Below, one piece after another: positions 24,121 to 32,285 of a stretch of DNA of 47,546 bases. The notes under the pieces were generated by a model. The model did no database searches. It worked only from the letters and a program-made list of their open reading frames with translations, and had not been told where the DNA came from. Both the position numbers and the translations under genes were made by a program. Every line of letters starts with the position of its first letter. The first letter of the stretch is position 1. Source of the DNA: Candidatus Bathyarchaeota archaeon (GTDB lineage Archaea > Thermoproteota > Bathyarchaeia > 40CM-2-53-6); NCBI GenBank assembly GCA_005888755.1, contig VBBQ01000029.1:1-47546 (forward strand), read 5' to 3'.

Positions 24121-25208
24121 CGCACTGCTCGTCGAGTTCGACGATTCAAACTCGCGGGAGCTGTCCGGTTGTCCTCCGGAGATTTTTGAGAGGAGATCTG
24201 GGGCATCAAAGCAGGGCGCTCAATTCGTTTGAAGGTGTCAACCAAGCGTGTTGCATATGCCCATTCATTGTCATACCAGGCTAGTACGCGGACCATTGAA
24301 CCGTTAGTTCCGGTTGACAGCTCATCTACTATCGCGGAGTGCGGGTTCTTCTTGTAATCAATCGAGACTAACGGCTCGTTCGAGACCGCGAGGATCCCTC
24401 TCAATCCTCCAGTCGAGGCATCAGAGTACGCGTTGTTAACCTCGTTCCTGTTCACGTCTTTACTGCATTTGACGACGAGATCGAGGAGCGAGACCGTTGA
24501 GGTAGGCGCTCGGATTGCCGAGCAGGTAATCTTGCCCTTAAGGCGAGGTAGAACTTTGCCTATCGTCTGGCTGGCGCCCGTTCGAGTTGGAATGAGGGAT
24601 TGGCCCGCTGATCTAGCCCGTCGAAGATCCTCATGAGATCCATCAAGCAGTCTCTGATCGCTAGTGTAAGAGTGGACGGTCGTAGCAAATCCACGTGCGA
24701 CCCCAAAATTATCATCTAGGACCTTCAAGCAGAGAGCGAGACAGTTCGTGGTGCATGAACCCATCGAGATGATTCTGTGATGACTTCGGTCATATGTTTC
24801 CAAGTTGCATCCAGGTATGAGAGTTACGTCTGCTTCTTCTGAAGGAGCACTTACCAGCACCGTATGAGCTCCGTTGGAGATGTAGGTCTCGAGCTCCTCG
24901 CGTTGGAGCCGTTGTCCAGTGCTTTCAAGCACAGCATCAACATCGAACTTTTCCCAATCGATCTTTGATTGGTTCGTCTCGCTGAGACACGGTACTTTTT
25001 TCCCTGCGCACCTGATTCCTTCCGAGTCCCAGCCGACATCTAATGGGAGAGTTCCGTAGGTTGAGTCGTACTTCAAGAGATGAGCGAGTGTTCGTGGCGG
25101 AGAGGTTGAGTTTATCACGGACACTTCTATGTCCGAGCTGTTCTCCTCTAACAATGCCCGGTAGAAGGATCTTCCGATGCGGCCGAAACCGTTGACGGCT
25201 ACTCGCAA
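24117..25208 (-). CDS. gap: Bacterial-type glyceraldehyde-3-phosphate dehydrogenase
   Basis: This 363-residue enzyme has the type I (bacterial/eukaryotic) GAPDH sequence: NGFGRIGRSFYRAL, SMGSCTTNCLAL with catalytic Cys152, HSYTSDQRLLDG with His179, and WYDNEWAYATRLVD. It interconverts glyceraldehyde-3-phosphate and 1,3-bisphosphoglycerate. Most archaea use an unrelated archaeal GAPDH, so this gene suggests transfer. At the cofactor site the NAD-selecting Asp of the usual VNDL is Ser34 (INSTSPPR), hinting at NADP use. The C-terminus is extended by about 30 basic residues. The start is TTG; downstream it is coupled to the DUF359 kinase. Confidence 0.92.
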   Translation of the reverse strand: MRVAVNGFGRIGRSFYRALLEENSSDIEVSVINSTSPPRTLAHLLKYDSTYGTLPLDVGWDSEGIRCAGKKVPCLSETNQSKIDWEKFDVDAVLESTGQRLQREELETYISNGAHTVLVSAPSEEADVTLIPGCNLETYDRSHHRIISMGSCTTNCLALCLKVLDDNFGVARGFATTVHSYTSDQRLLDGSHEDLRRARSAGQSLIPTRTGASQTIGKVLPRLKGKITCSAIRAPTSTVSLLDLVVKCSKDVNRNEVNNAYSDASTGGLRGILAVSNEPLVSIDYKKNPHSAIVDELSTGTNGSMVRVLAWYDNEWAYATRLVDTFKRIERPALMPQISSQKSPEDNRTAPASLNRRTRRAVR

Positions 25209-25294
25209 GTTAGCAGTGTCTCCAATTCCAAGGTATGTGGTCGATGTTCATACCAGGGTTTGTTTGTAAGAGATGGAGCACAGTTCAATGGTTC

Positions 25295-26803
25295 CTATGG
25301 TTGTGGGACGAGGATTTCGTCTAGAGCATGTCCATCACAGTCAACTGGAGGTGTAATCTGCAGTAACTTGAGGAGGGTCGGAGCCATATCTAGAAGTCCC
25401 GCATCTAACTCTGGTCCTTGCCTTACGTTCGGACCGGCGATTCCCCAGAAGCCCTCGCGCGTGTGTATTGATGAGAAGTGTGGTGAAGAGCTCCAGAGTT
25501 CTGCGGTCCCAAGCCGTGGATTGACTTGGATCTTTTCGGTCTTGGTAAAGAGTTCGACGCAGAGGTCAGGGGCCTCGTACTGAAATGGTCCGCTGAACGT
25601 GTCATTTTTGAAATGAAATATCGGCTTGAGTTTCTCCCCTGTTTTGGGGTCGGTCAGCTCACTCATCATGTTACATAGCTTCTCGACTATGTCAGGAACG
25701 GTTTGAGCGGGTTGATCGTCTTTGAGTTTGTCGATGAGGTCGTAATTGACGTATATGTGCGCTTGGTGGCCCCCAGTCGAGAAGGCTAGTGTCTTGTCCC
25801 AGTCGACATTATCGATCAGCCCTTGGAGGGTTCGTTCGATGGCAGCGGACGCTGTGAGTTTGTGGCTGACGAAATCTGGTGTAATCTTGTAGATACTCGC
25901 TACCGCGCCTGGAGGCATGTTCTTCAGAACCCATCGTCTTAGCTTTGTGTACCTATCCCCTTTGTTTTTCACTGGACCCTTGACCGTGAGGAGGCCGTTG
26001 GATTCCAAGTACTTGTTGACAAATAATGCGGAAGAGACAGGTGCTGATCCATGATCGGAGAGGAGTAGCACATTGGTGTTCGCCCCGACTTGGCTTCGGA
26101 GTTCTCCTATGGCGTCATCCATGTTAGTGTACCAGTCTCGCAACACGTTGCAGTATGGAGAGTCTGGGTTGTCCATGTACTTCCAAAAGTCGTGATGAAC
26201 TAGGTCTATTCCTTGGAGCGTCATTACAAATAGCTCAGGGTTGTACCATTCGATCAGTAGCTTTGCAGTTTGTAAGCTCTTATCGTGTAACCGTCGAACA
26301 ACGGGAAGGTATGCCTTCTCCCCTCCCTTCATCTCTGTAGGTTTCGTCAGGGGAACGTCAATCTCGTAACCCCCTACTGCGGAGTTGACTCTGTCCATCA
26401 GCTCCGGGGGACTTGACCAAACTTTGCGTGTTGGGACGGGGAATCCTGAGACCATGAATCCGTTTACGGGATAAGGTGGGTACGTCCCTGGGACGTTGAA
26501 TACTCCTACCTTCATGCCTCTTTCCGAGCAGATGTCCCAGAAGCATCCTATGTCGGGGGTGGTCCGACCGAACTTTAGGTGCCTGTCTCTTCCTATGTAT
26601 GTGAAGCCGAATATGCCGATTCTTGCGGGGTTCTTCCCTGTTGCGAAGCATTGCCAGGCGGGAACGCTTTCGGGCGGAACGATCGACTTGAGAATTCCAT
26701 GGGTTCCGGTTTCAAAGATCGAACGAATGTTGGGAAGCCTGTCTATCCATTTCTCGATGAGATACGGGGAGGCTGAGTCGATCCCTATGACTAGAGCTTT
26801 CAT
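25295..26803 (-). CDS. AlkP-superfamily phosphodiesterase/phosphotransferase (COG3379-like)
   Basis: This 502-residue protein belongs to the type I phosphodiesterase/nucleotide pyrophosphatase branch of the alkaline phosphatase superfamily. The N-terminal GIDSASP contains a metal Asp, PPESVPAW holds the nucleophile Ser46 where Thr is more usual, and the later metal ligands are in GIDLVHHDFW, LLSDHGSAP and GGHQAHIY. There is no signal peptide, so it is cytosolic or membrane-peripheral. It is third in a leftward operon, sharing one base (TGATG) with the kinase gene. Substrate candidates are nucleotide-activated sugars, phospholipids or a phosphorylated glycan. Confidence 0.85.
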   Translation of the reverse strand: MKALVIGIDSASPYLIEKWIDRLPNIRSIFETGTHGILKSIVPPESVPAWQCFATGKNPARIGIFGFTYIGRDRHLKFGRTTPDIGCFWDICSERGMKVGVFNVPGTYPPYPVNGFMVSGFPVPTRKVWSSPPELMDRVNSAVGGYEIDVPLTKPTEMKGGEKAYLPVVRRLHDKSLQTAKLLIEWYNPELFVMTLQGIDLVHHDFWKYMDNPDSPYCNVLRDWYTNMDDAIGELRSQVGANTNVLLLSDHGSAPVSSALFVNKYLESNGLLTVKGPVKNKGDRYTKLRRWVLKNMPPGAVASIYKITPDFVSHKLTASAAIERTLQGLIDNVDWDKTLAFSTGGHQAHIYVNYDLIDKLKDDQPAQTVPDIVEKLCNMMSELTDPKTGEKLKPIFHFKNDTFSGPFQYEAPDLCVELFTKTEKIQVNPRLGTAELWSSSPHFSSIHTREGFWGIAGPNVRQGPELDAGLLDMAPTLLKLLQITPPVDCDGHALDEILVPQP

Positions 26804-27447
26804 CAGTTGACTACCTGTTGGAATAACATCTCTTCCGTGGGGGGCTTGTCCTCAAAGACTGCTTTGATTTGTACGAGCATGTGGTTCCAGACGGTCGAGG
26901 CGGGGTCGCTTGTGTTGACCTTGCTGAGGTTGAACTCTTCGGCGATTTTTCTATAGAGAAATTGTTCTTTGCGAATGAACTCGGCACTGTGCTCGGGTCT
27001 GTCCATCAGAATTCTCTGCTCTGGTGCATCAAAGACAAATGAGATGTCAGGGTGCGGAAGGAGTCTCATCAGCAACATTTCTGACGGAACCGTCATGCCG
27101 TTGTCTCTGAATCCTACCATGAGATCATACAGATACCTGTCCGATACGACGCTGTATCCGAGCAAATGGCGGAGCCGTATTCCGCCGACTAGGATTGGGC
27201 AGTAGATGAAGAGCAGGTAGAGAGACCAAGCAATTCTGGTTGGTGTTAGCTGCTCTAATTCGTTCGGCTCGACATGAAGTATTCTCGCAACTCGTCTGAC
27301 GATGAATCCGAACGGGTCAAGGAGGTCCTGGTGTCTCAGATAGGAGAACTTGTATCCTGATCTATTGAGAAGGTAGTAGCATTTTCCCGCGTTAGTGGAT
27401 TTTCCAGAGCCGTGGGTTCCGCTAAGTGTTAGCAGGATCTTCCTCAT
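26803..27447 (-). CDS. Thymidylate-kinase-like P-loop kinase
   Basis: This 214-residue P-loop kinase has SGTHGSGKST at residues 9-18, a SDRYLYDLMVG motif like the DRY of thymidylate kinases, and a charged lid region RPEHSAEFIRKEQFLYRK. It lacks a clear dTMP-specific pocket and sits between a nucleotidyltransferase-fold gene and a phosphodiesterase, sharing start/stop bases with both (TAATG and TGATG). The substrate is therefore more likely a sugar, lipid or nucleotide-linked glycan intermediate than dTMP. A second, divergent copy lies at 35131-35883 in the facing operon. Confidence 0.75.
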   Translation of the reverse strand: MRKILLTLSGTHGSGKSTNAGKCYYLLNRSGYKFSYLRHQDLLDPFGFIVRRVARILHVEPNELEQLTPTRIAWSLYLLFIYCPILVGGIRLRHLLGYSVVSDRYLYDLMVGFRDNGMTVPSEMLLMRLLPHPDISFVFDAPEQRILMDRPEHSAEFIRKEQFLYRKIAEEFNLSKVNTSDPASTVWNHMLVQIKAVFEDKPPTEEMLFQQVVN

Positions 27448-28505
27448 TACCAGACGCCGCCTCTTCCGCCAGCTCTGAACGCGGCACTGATGAAGTCAAG
27501 TATTATGAGCGGTGGGGCAACTAGGCAGGAAATCGAGCTCCTCCATCTCGCGCTGGCTGCGTCTCGTGCAGCTTTCAAGAGAAAAAGCATGATAATGGCG
27601 GATGCGGGGATCCTGTAGGGAAGGACAAGTCTATCGCGTCTGAGGAACGTCAGTCTATCGTTGCCGAACCTTTCCTGCGCTTGTCGCTTCAACAACTGGA
27701 AGCCAGGGTTCTCAACCCGACATGCTTTCAGAAAGCGTTCTATTGACAATAGATAGAAGATGAAAGCATCGCCTATACGGGCGTTGCTAATTTTCTCTAT
27801 GACCTCTTGAGAGTCAGCCGTTTCAATCAGCTTCAAGAAGTCCAGTATGTCTGACAACTTGAGGAAGTTGTGACGGAACATCGCGTGAATAATTCGTATT
27901 AGTACCCTGTCTGAATCCGAGGTCATCCACACAACATGGCCTTCAATTGATGTCTTTTTTCGATGAAGGAGCACCTGGGTTGGGTCTAGGTGGGTCTCGC
28001 CGAGCTGGCTGATCGTTGGGTAAAGCTCGAAGTCGTGCTTGTAGCCTGGCAGAAAACAGCTGAATTTCCCAAGTAACCTGTCGCAATGAGTTAGTCCCTG
28101 GGGCCGGACTCTGTATTCATTCACCAAGATCTTTTCCGCCTCCGCCAGTTCGGAAGGGGAAGCAACGAGGAGGTCAATGTCGTGTCCAATATCAGGGAGG
28201 GAGTCGAACGATTTTATCGCAACGAATGAAATCCCGTGCTTTGCGAAGACGCCGCTCATACGATCGTAGAGATCAAATGCTTCGTCAACGTCTTTCTTGG
28301 CTTCGTCAATGACGTTTGAGGGCAGATGGATTAGGTCGGCCGCTCGCAAAAGCACTTTGTTCTTCCTGGCTAGCTTCAACATCCGACCTTCGTCCCTCAC
28401 GGTGATCCTGTCATTTCTCAGGAGGGCAGTGGCGAGGAGAAGTGACTCGGCCTCTCTCCTGGCAGTTTTCACGCCCCCTATTTCCTCCAGAAAGTTCAGC
28501 TTCAT
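27447..28505 (-). CDS. Nucleotidyltransferase-fold protein (NTP_transf_5-like) with hydrophobic C-terminus
   Basis: This 352-residue protein has the minimal nucleotidyltransferase signature: VAIKSFDSLPDIGHDIDLLV with the catalytic Asp-x-Asp, then a later Asp in KHDFELY. This pattern matches PF14907-type proteins found in capsule, peptide-modification and surface-glycan clusters. About 70 residues at the C-terminus contain two hydrophobic stretches (ASAIIMLFLLKAA and CLVAPPLIILDFI), so it is probably membrane-attached. It starts the leftward operon; a TATA-like cttagtaat lies about 25-30 bases before its ATG. Confidence 0.75.
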   Translation of the reverse strand: MKLNFLEEIGGVKTARREAESLLLATALLRNDRITVRDEGRMLKLARKNKVLLRAADLIHLPSNVIDEAKKDVDEAFDLYDRMSGVFAKHGISFVAIKSFDSLPDIGHDIDLLVASPSELAEAEKILVNEYRVRPQGLTHCDRLLGKFSCFLPGYKHDFELYPTISQLGETHLDPTQVLLHRKKTSIEGHVVWMTSDSDRVLIRIIHAMFRHNFLKLSDILDFLKLIETADSQEVIEKISNARIGDAFIFYLLSIERFLKACRVENPGFQLLKRQAQERFGNDRLTFLRRDRLVLPYRIPASAIIMLFLLKAARDAASARWRSSISCLVAPPLIILDFISAAFRAGGRGGVW

Positions 28506-28855
28506 AGATGTTCAACCCCACGAATTACTAAGAGAGACCGGAAGACCATTACTTGTACCATCTGTCGAATTTCATGATCGGCTTTGTCTGAAAAGTTTAG
28601 CGCATAGATGACAGGGAAACCTCCAAGATAAATTACCGAGATCATTCTGTACTCCACGGGACGCGGCTTCCTCGAAACTGTTTGCGCAACGAGTTCTCCT
28701 CACGGTCGTATTTATCCAATTCCGGCCGTCTATTTCGTGGAAAGCATGATGATATCTTCGGATTTCTTTGTCATTACAACGATTGAAAGTGACTATTTTG
28801 TCTAGGAAGGGTTAAAACTCGCGAATCGCATGTCCCACGATAAGGTAGCCGAAGA
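28506..28855. promoter_or_regulatory. Divergent promoter region between two glycan operons
   Basis: These 350 bases separate the leftward nucleotidyltransferase operon from the rightward aminotransferase operon. No convincing frame was found on either strand. Near the left edge is a minus-strand TATA-like cttagtaattc. Towards the right edge the AT-rich stretches ctattttgtc and gggttaaaactc (about 28792-28818) are the best candidates for the rightward promoter, 40-60 bases before the ATG at 28856. No repeat or strong hairpin was noticed. Confidence 0.4.
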
Positions 28856-30028
28856 ATGAGCAGAGAAACAGTCCTCACTGCAAATCCCATTGGCGGGGCC
28901 GAAACCGTACCGCAGGTCAAACATGGATTCAAGATTCCACTGATGAGGCCCGTCGTAGACGAAGAGATGCTCCAAGCGGCTCTCTTCGCTTTGCAAAATG
29001 AGAAACTGGTTATGGGAGAGAGTGTATACAAGTTTGAGGAAGAATTCGCCCGATACTGTGGCACTCGATATGCAGTGTCAACCGCCTCTGGTACCGCGGC
29101 TCTTCAAATCGCCCTGCAATCAATGGGAATAGAACAACGCGACGAGGTTGTAACCACCCCGTTCTCGTTCTTCGCAACATCTAACGCAGTAATCCATGCA
29201 GGCGCCCAGCCACGATTTGCCGATGTCGAAAACGAAGGGTTCAACATTGATCCTGCGAAGGTGGAGACGAAACTCACAGCGATGACTCGCGCCATCATTC
29301 CAGTCCATCTTTACGGACAACCTTCAAGGATGGAAGAGTTTCGAGACCTTGCCGAGGACAAAGGAATCAGCATCGTCGAAGACGCCTGTCAAGCTCACGG
29401 TGCAGAGTACGACGGAAAACGAGTGGGTTCTCTTGGACGCGTAGGTTGTTTCTCTTTCTACACCAGCAAGAACATGACGGTATGCGGCGACGGCGGCATG
29501 ATCGTGACCAACGACGAGGAACTTGCTGATTCTGCTCGAAGCTACAGAGACTGTGGCCGAGCGTCGAAATATACAATGTCCCGGATCGGCTACACTTCGA
29601 GGCTCAACACGGTAAACGCTGCCATCGGAAGAGTCCAGTTGAGAAAGTTGGACAACTGGAACAATGCTCGGAGAAGAATAGCCAATCTTTACCGAAGAGA
29701 GCTGGAAGGTGCCCCCGGCATAGAACTACCCCCCTTAGAGACTCCCAAGGAAACATCGGTATATCACCTGTTCGTAGTTCGGAGTCAACGCCGAGACCAG
29801 CTCGCCAAACACCTTGAGACGAACGGAGTAGAAGCAGCCATCCACTATCCCGTGCCGATTCATCTTCAAACCTCATACAGGACAAACTTCGGGTACTCCG
29901 AAGGCTCGTTCCCCATAGCGGAGAGGCTTGCGGGACAAGTCCTCAGCTTACCTATTCACCCCGCCATCACCGAGGAAGAGGTTAGGACCGTCTCCCGGCT
30001 CGTTAGAGAGACTGCAAACTCGGAATAG
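28856..30028 (+). CDS. DegT/DnrJ/EryC1/StrS sugar aminotransferase (WbpE-like)
   Basis: This PLP-dependent enzyme transfers an amino group to a keto-sugar nucleotide. At 390 residues it has the family length, with SASGTAALQIAL (phosphate-binding), VEDACQAHGAEYDGK (Asp176, PLP pyridine contact) and FYTSKNMTVCGDGG with the internal aldimine Lys205. With the following MocA-type dehydrogenase and hexapeptide acetyltransferase it resembles WbpE of the UDP-2,3-diacetamido-2,3-dideoxyglucuronate pathway. This is the first gene of a long rightward operon. Confidence 0.9.
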   Translation: MSRETVLTANPIGGAETVPQVKHGFKIPLMRPVVDEEMLQAALFALQNEKLVMGESVYKFEEEFARYCGTRYAVSTASGTAALQIALQSMGIEQRDEVVTTPFSFFATSNAVIHAGAQPRFADVENEGFNIDPAKVETKLTAMTRAIIPVHLYGQPSRMEEFRDLAEDKGISIVEDACQAHGAEYDGKRVGSLGRVGCFSFYTSKNMTVCGDGGMIVTNDEELADSARSYRDCGRASKYTMSRIGYTSRLNTVNAAIGRVQLRKLDNWNNARRRIANLYRRELEGAPGIELPPLETPKETSVYHLFVVRSQRRDQLAKHLETNGVEAAIHYPVPIHLQTSYRTNFGYSEGSFPIAERLAGQVLSLPIHPAITEEEVRTVSRLVRETANSE

Positions 30029-30042
30029 AAAAGAGCACTAAG

Positions 30043-31053
30043 GTGAGCATGACGAGTCCTGTCCGAATCGCGGTCATAGGCGCTGGTTACTGGGGAAAGA
30101 AGATAATTCGAGAGATCCTGGATGTCGGCCGGTCCACTGGACGGGTCCAGCTCCATGCTGTCGTAGATAACTCGCCGACCATGCTAGCCCAGTGCGAAAA
30201 AGAATTTGGACCGTCGGATTATCGCGTGGACTACCAGGGATTGCTAGATGACCCTGAACTGTCGGGAGTGCACATTTGCACCCCCAACTCTACCCACTTC
30301 GAAGTCGCGTCTAGTTTCCTAAAACATGGAAAGAACGTGTTGGTAGAGAAACCTCTGACACTCAACTCGAAGGAGGCTTATCAGCTCGTCAAGATCGCGC
30401 AAGAGAACAAGAAGGTCTTATGCGTAGGACACATTCACAGATTCAACAACGGAGTAAGAGAACTCCGACAGGCCATTAATAGCGGAATACTCGGGGAACT
30501 CTACTACGTGCGGTTTGGATGGACGGGCTTCTTACCTCCCCAAGGATACCGGGAAGTTATCACTGACCTTGCGCCCCATCCCTTTGACATATGCAACTAT
30601 CTCCTAGATATGTGGCCGAACAAGATTACATGCAGAGGAAAAGGGTATAGGACCAAGGAGAACGAGGAAGTTGCGTTCATAACGGCCGAACACCCGAGCG
30701 GGTTGGCTGCTCAAGTAGAAGTGAGCTGGCTAGACAGGGAAAAGCGTAGAGACGTTACAGTTGTTGGCAGCAAGGGTATGGCCTACCTAGATTGTTCGGA
30801 GCAGAAAGGGCTTCTTCACGCCTCGAACAGTACGGAGATCTCTATCACGCCCAGCAACACGATTAGAGAGGAAGTTACGCACTTCGTCGATTGCATCTCA
30901 GGCAACCTGAACTCCAAACCTTTCTCCAACCTCTCAGACGGGATGCTAGGGGCCCGGGTTGTCAGCATCCTGGAAGCTGCACGGGAATCTCTCCGTCAGG
31001 AGAGGACCGTGGAAGTCCAGATGCCCCTGGCCGAGGAGATACGTGCAAAGTGA
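30043..31053 (+). CDS. Gfo/Idh/MocA-family sugar-nucleotide dehydrogenase (WbpB-like)
   Basis: This 336-residue NAD(P)-dependent oxidoreductase has the Rossmann motif [10 protein letters not shown] near residue 10, [12 protein letters not shown], the catalytic VEKPL, and HIHRFNNGV in the substrate domain. In the Wbp pathway the homologue oxidises C3 of UDP-GlcNAcA so that the aminotransferase can act. It starts 14 bases after the aminotransferase stop with GTG (an in-frame ATG two codons later is possible) and overlaps the acetyltransferase start as GTGA. Confidence 0.9.
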   Translation: MSMTSPVRIAVIGAGYWGKKIIREILDVGRSTGRVQLHAVVDNSPTMLAQCEKEFGPSDYRVDYQGLLDDPELSGVHICTPNSTHFEVASSFLKHGKNVLVEKPLTLNSKEAYQLVKIAQENKKVLCVGHIHRFNNGVRELRQAINSGILGELYYVRFGWTGFLPPQGYREVITDLAPHPFDICNYLLDMWPNKITCRGKGYRTKENEEVAFITAEHPSGLAAQVEVSWLDREKRRDVTVVGSKGMAYLDCSEQKGLLHASNSTEISITPSNTIREEVTHFVDCISGNLNSKPFSNLSDGMLGARVVSILEAARESLRQERTVEVQMPLAEEIRAK

Positions 31054-31559
31054 GGAGACGCCCAAAATACTCAATTCTCAAGAAAACAAAACTCGCCCAG
31101 TCATCCCGAGTTTATGACCAAGTAAACCTATACGGCTGCACGATCGGAAAGAACACCAAGATAGACGCGTTCGTTTACGTAGAGGAAGGCGTAACGATAG
31201 GCGACAACTGCAAGATTAGGCCATTTGTCTTCATCCCGACTGGAGTAACTATAGAAGACAACGTGTTCGTGGGACCGAGCGTCACCTTCACCAACGACAA
31301 GTACCCGAAAGCCCATGGCGAATGGAAACTCCTCGAGACACGAGTTAAGAGGTTCGCATCGATTGGTGCCCGAAGCGTAATCAATCCGGGGGTAACAATT
31401 GGTGAAAACGCGCTCATCGGCTCGGGCTCAGTTGTAACCAGAGACATACCGGACAATGCTATCGCGTTCGGGAACCCTGCGCGAGTTGTCAACAGAAAGG
31501 TACCTCTTCATGTTACATCAACGAGGCCGAGGAACACGAGAGGGTCCTTGCAGGGTTGA
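31050..31559 (+). CDS. Hexapeptide-repeat N-acetyltransferase (WbpD-like)
   Basis: This left-handed beta-helix acyltransferase of 169 residues has repeats such as [43 protein letters not shown] and ends GNPARVV. It resembles WbpD/WlbB enzymes that acetylate the 3-amino group of the UDP-sugar, using acetyl-CoA in trimeric form. I placed the start at the GTG at 31050, which overlaps the upstream stop; the same frame continues open further left but only as an out-of-frame reading of the MocA gene. Its stop overlaps the next gene (TTGA). Confidence 0.88.
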   Translation: MRRRPKYSILKKTKLAQSSRVYDQVNLYGCTIGKNTKIDAFVYVEEGVTIGDNCKIRPFVFIPTGVTIEDNVFVGPSVTFTNDKYPKAHGEWKLLETRVKRFASIGARSVINPGVTIGENALIGSGSVVTRDIPDNAIAFGNPARVVNRKVPLHVTSTRPRNTRGSLQG

Positions 31560-32284
31560 AGACGATAGCCATAATCCCCGTCTACGGGGAATCGGACGCG
31601 ATTGGTACCGTTCTTGGACGGTTCGAACCCGGCTACGTCGATGAAATATGCGTCGTCGCAGACAAGCCGGGCGTTGTGACACTAGGAGCGATTGAAGAAG
31701 CTGGCCGGCGAATACGAGTTCCGATCAAGACCATTCAGAACCCTGTCCGGAATGGAATCGGTTATGCGATACGACAGGGATACAAGTATGCGCTCGAAAA
31801 CAGATTTGAACTTATTGTCATCATGGCAGGAAATAGCAAGGATGACCCGCGCGAAATCCCTCGGTTAACGACTCCTATCTTGGAAGAGGGATACGATTAC
31901 GTTCAGGGCTCCCGGTTTCTCTCGGGCGGCCGGCGAGAGAAGAACCCATTCTTGAGAAGTATTTTCACCCGGGTGTTCCCCTATGTCTGGTCCTTCATGA
32001 CAGGGGTCCGGTGCACCGAGGTAACCAACGGATTCAGAGCGTACAAAGCCTCAATCGTAGAGGACTCGCGCATCAACGTATGGCAGAGCTGGCTTGACAA
32101 TTACGAGCTTGAATACTACCTGCACTACAAAATCCTCACGCTAGGCTACAAGTTCACCGAGAGACCCGTCTCAAAAGATTATTCGGCAATGAAAGACAAG
32201 AAGTATTCCCACATCTCGCCGTCCAAAGACTGGTGGCAGATCGTAGGGCCACTATTCCTACTCAGACTAGGAGTCAGAAAATAA
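31556..32284 (+). CDS. GT2-family glycosyltransferase (DPM1-like)
   Basis: This 242-residue family 2 glycosyltransferase has the N-terminal [12 protein letters not shown] and a catalytic loop [18 protein letters not shown]. The usual Asp-x-Asp of polyprenyl-phosphate mannose synthases is replaced by AGNSKDDP, a variant seen in a known subgroup. [13 protein letters not shown] and [10 protein letters not shown] follow as in DPM1-like enzymes. There is no C-terminal membrane helix. It probably transfers a sugar from a nucleotide donor to a lipid carrier or glycan. The start is TTG within the upstream stop. Confidence 0.85.
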   Translation: MKTIAIIPVYGESDAIGTVLGRFEPGYVDEICVVADKPGVVTLGAIEEAGRRIRVPIKTIQNPVRNGIGYAIRQGYKYALENRFELIVIMAGNSKDDPREIPRLTTPILEEGYDYVQGSRFLSGGRREKNPFLRSIFTRVFPYVWSFMTGVRCTEVTNGFRAYKASIVEDSRINVWQSWLDNYELEYYLHYKILTLGYKFTERPVSKDYSAMKDKKYSHISPSKDWWQIVGPLFLLRLGVRK

Positions 32285-32285
32285 G

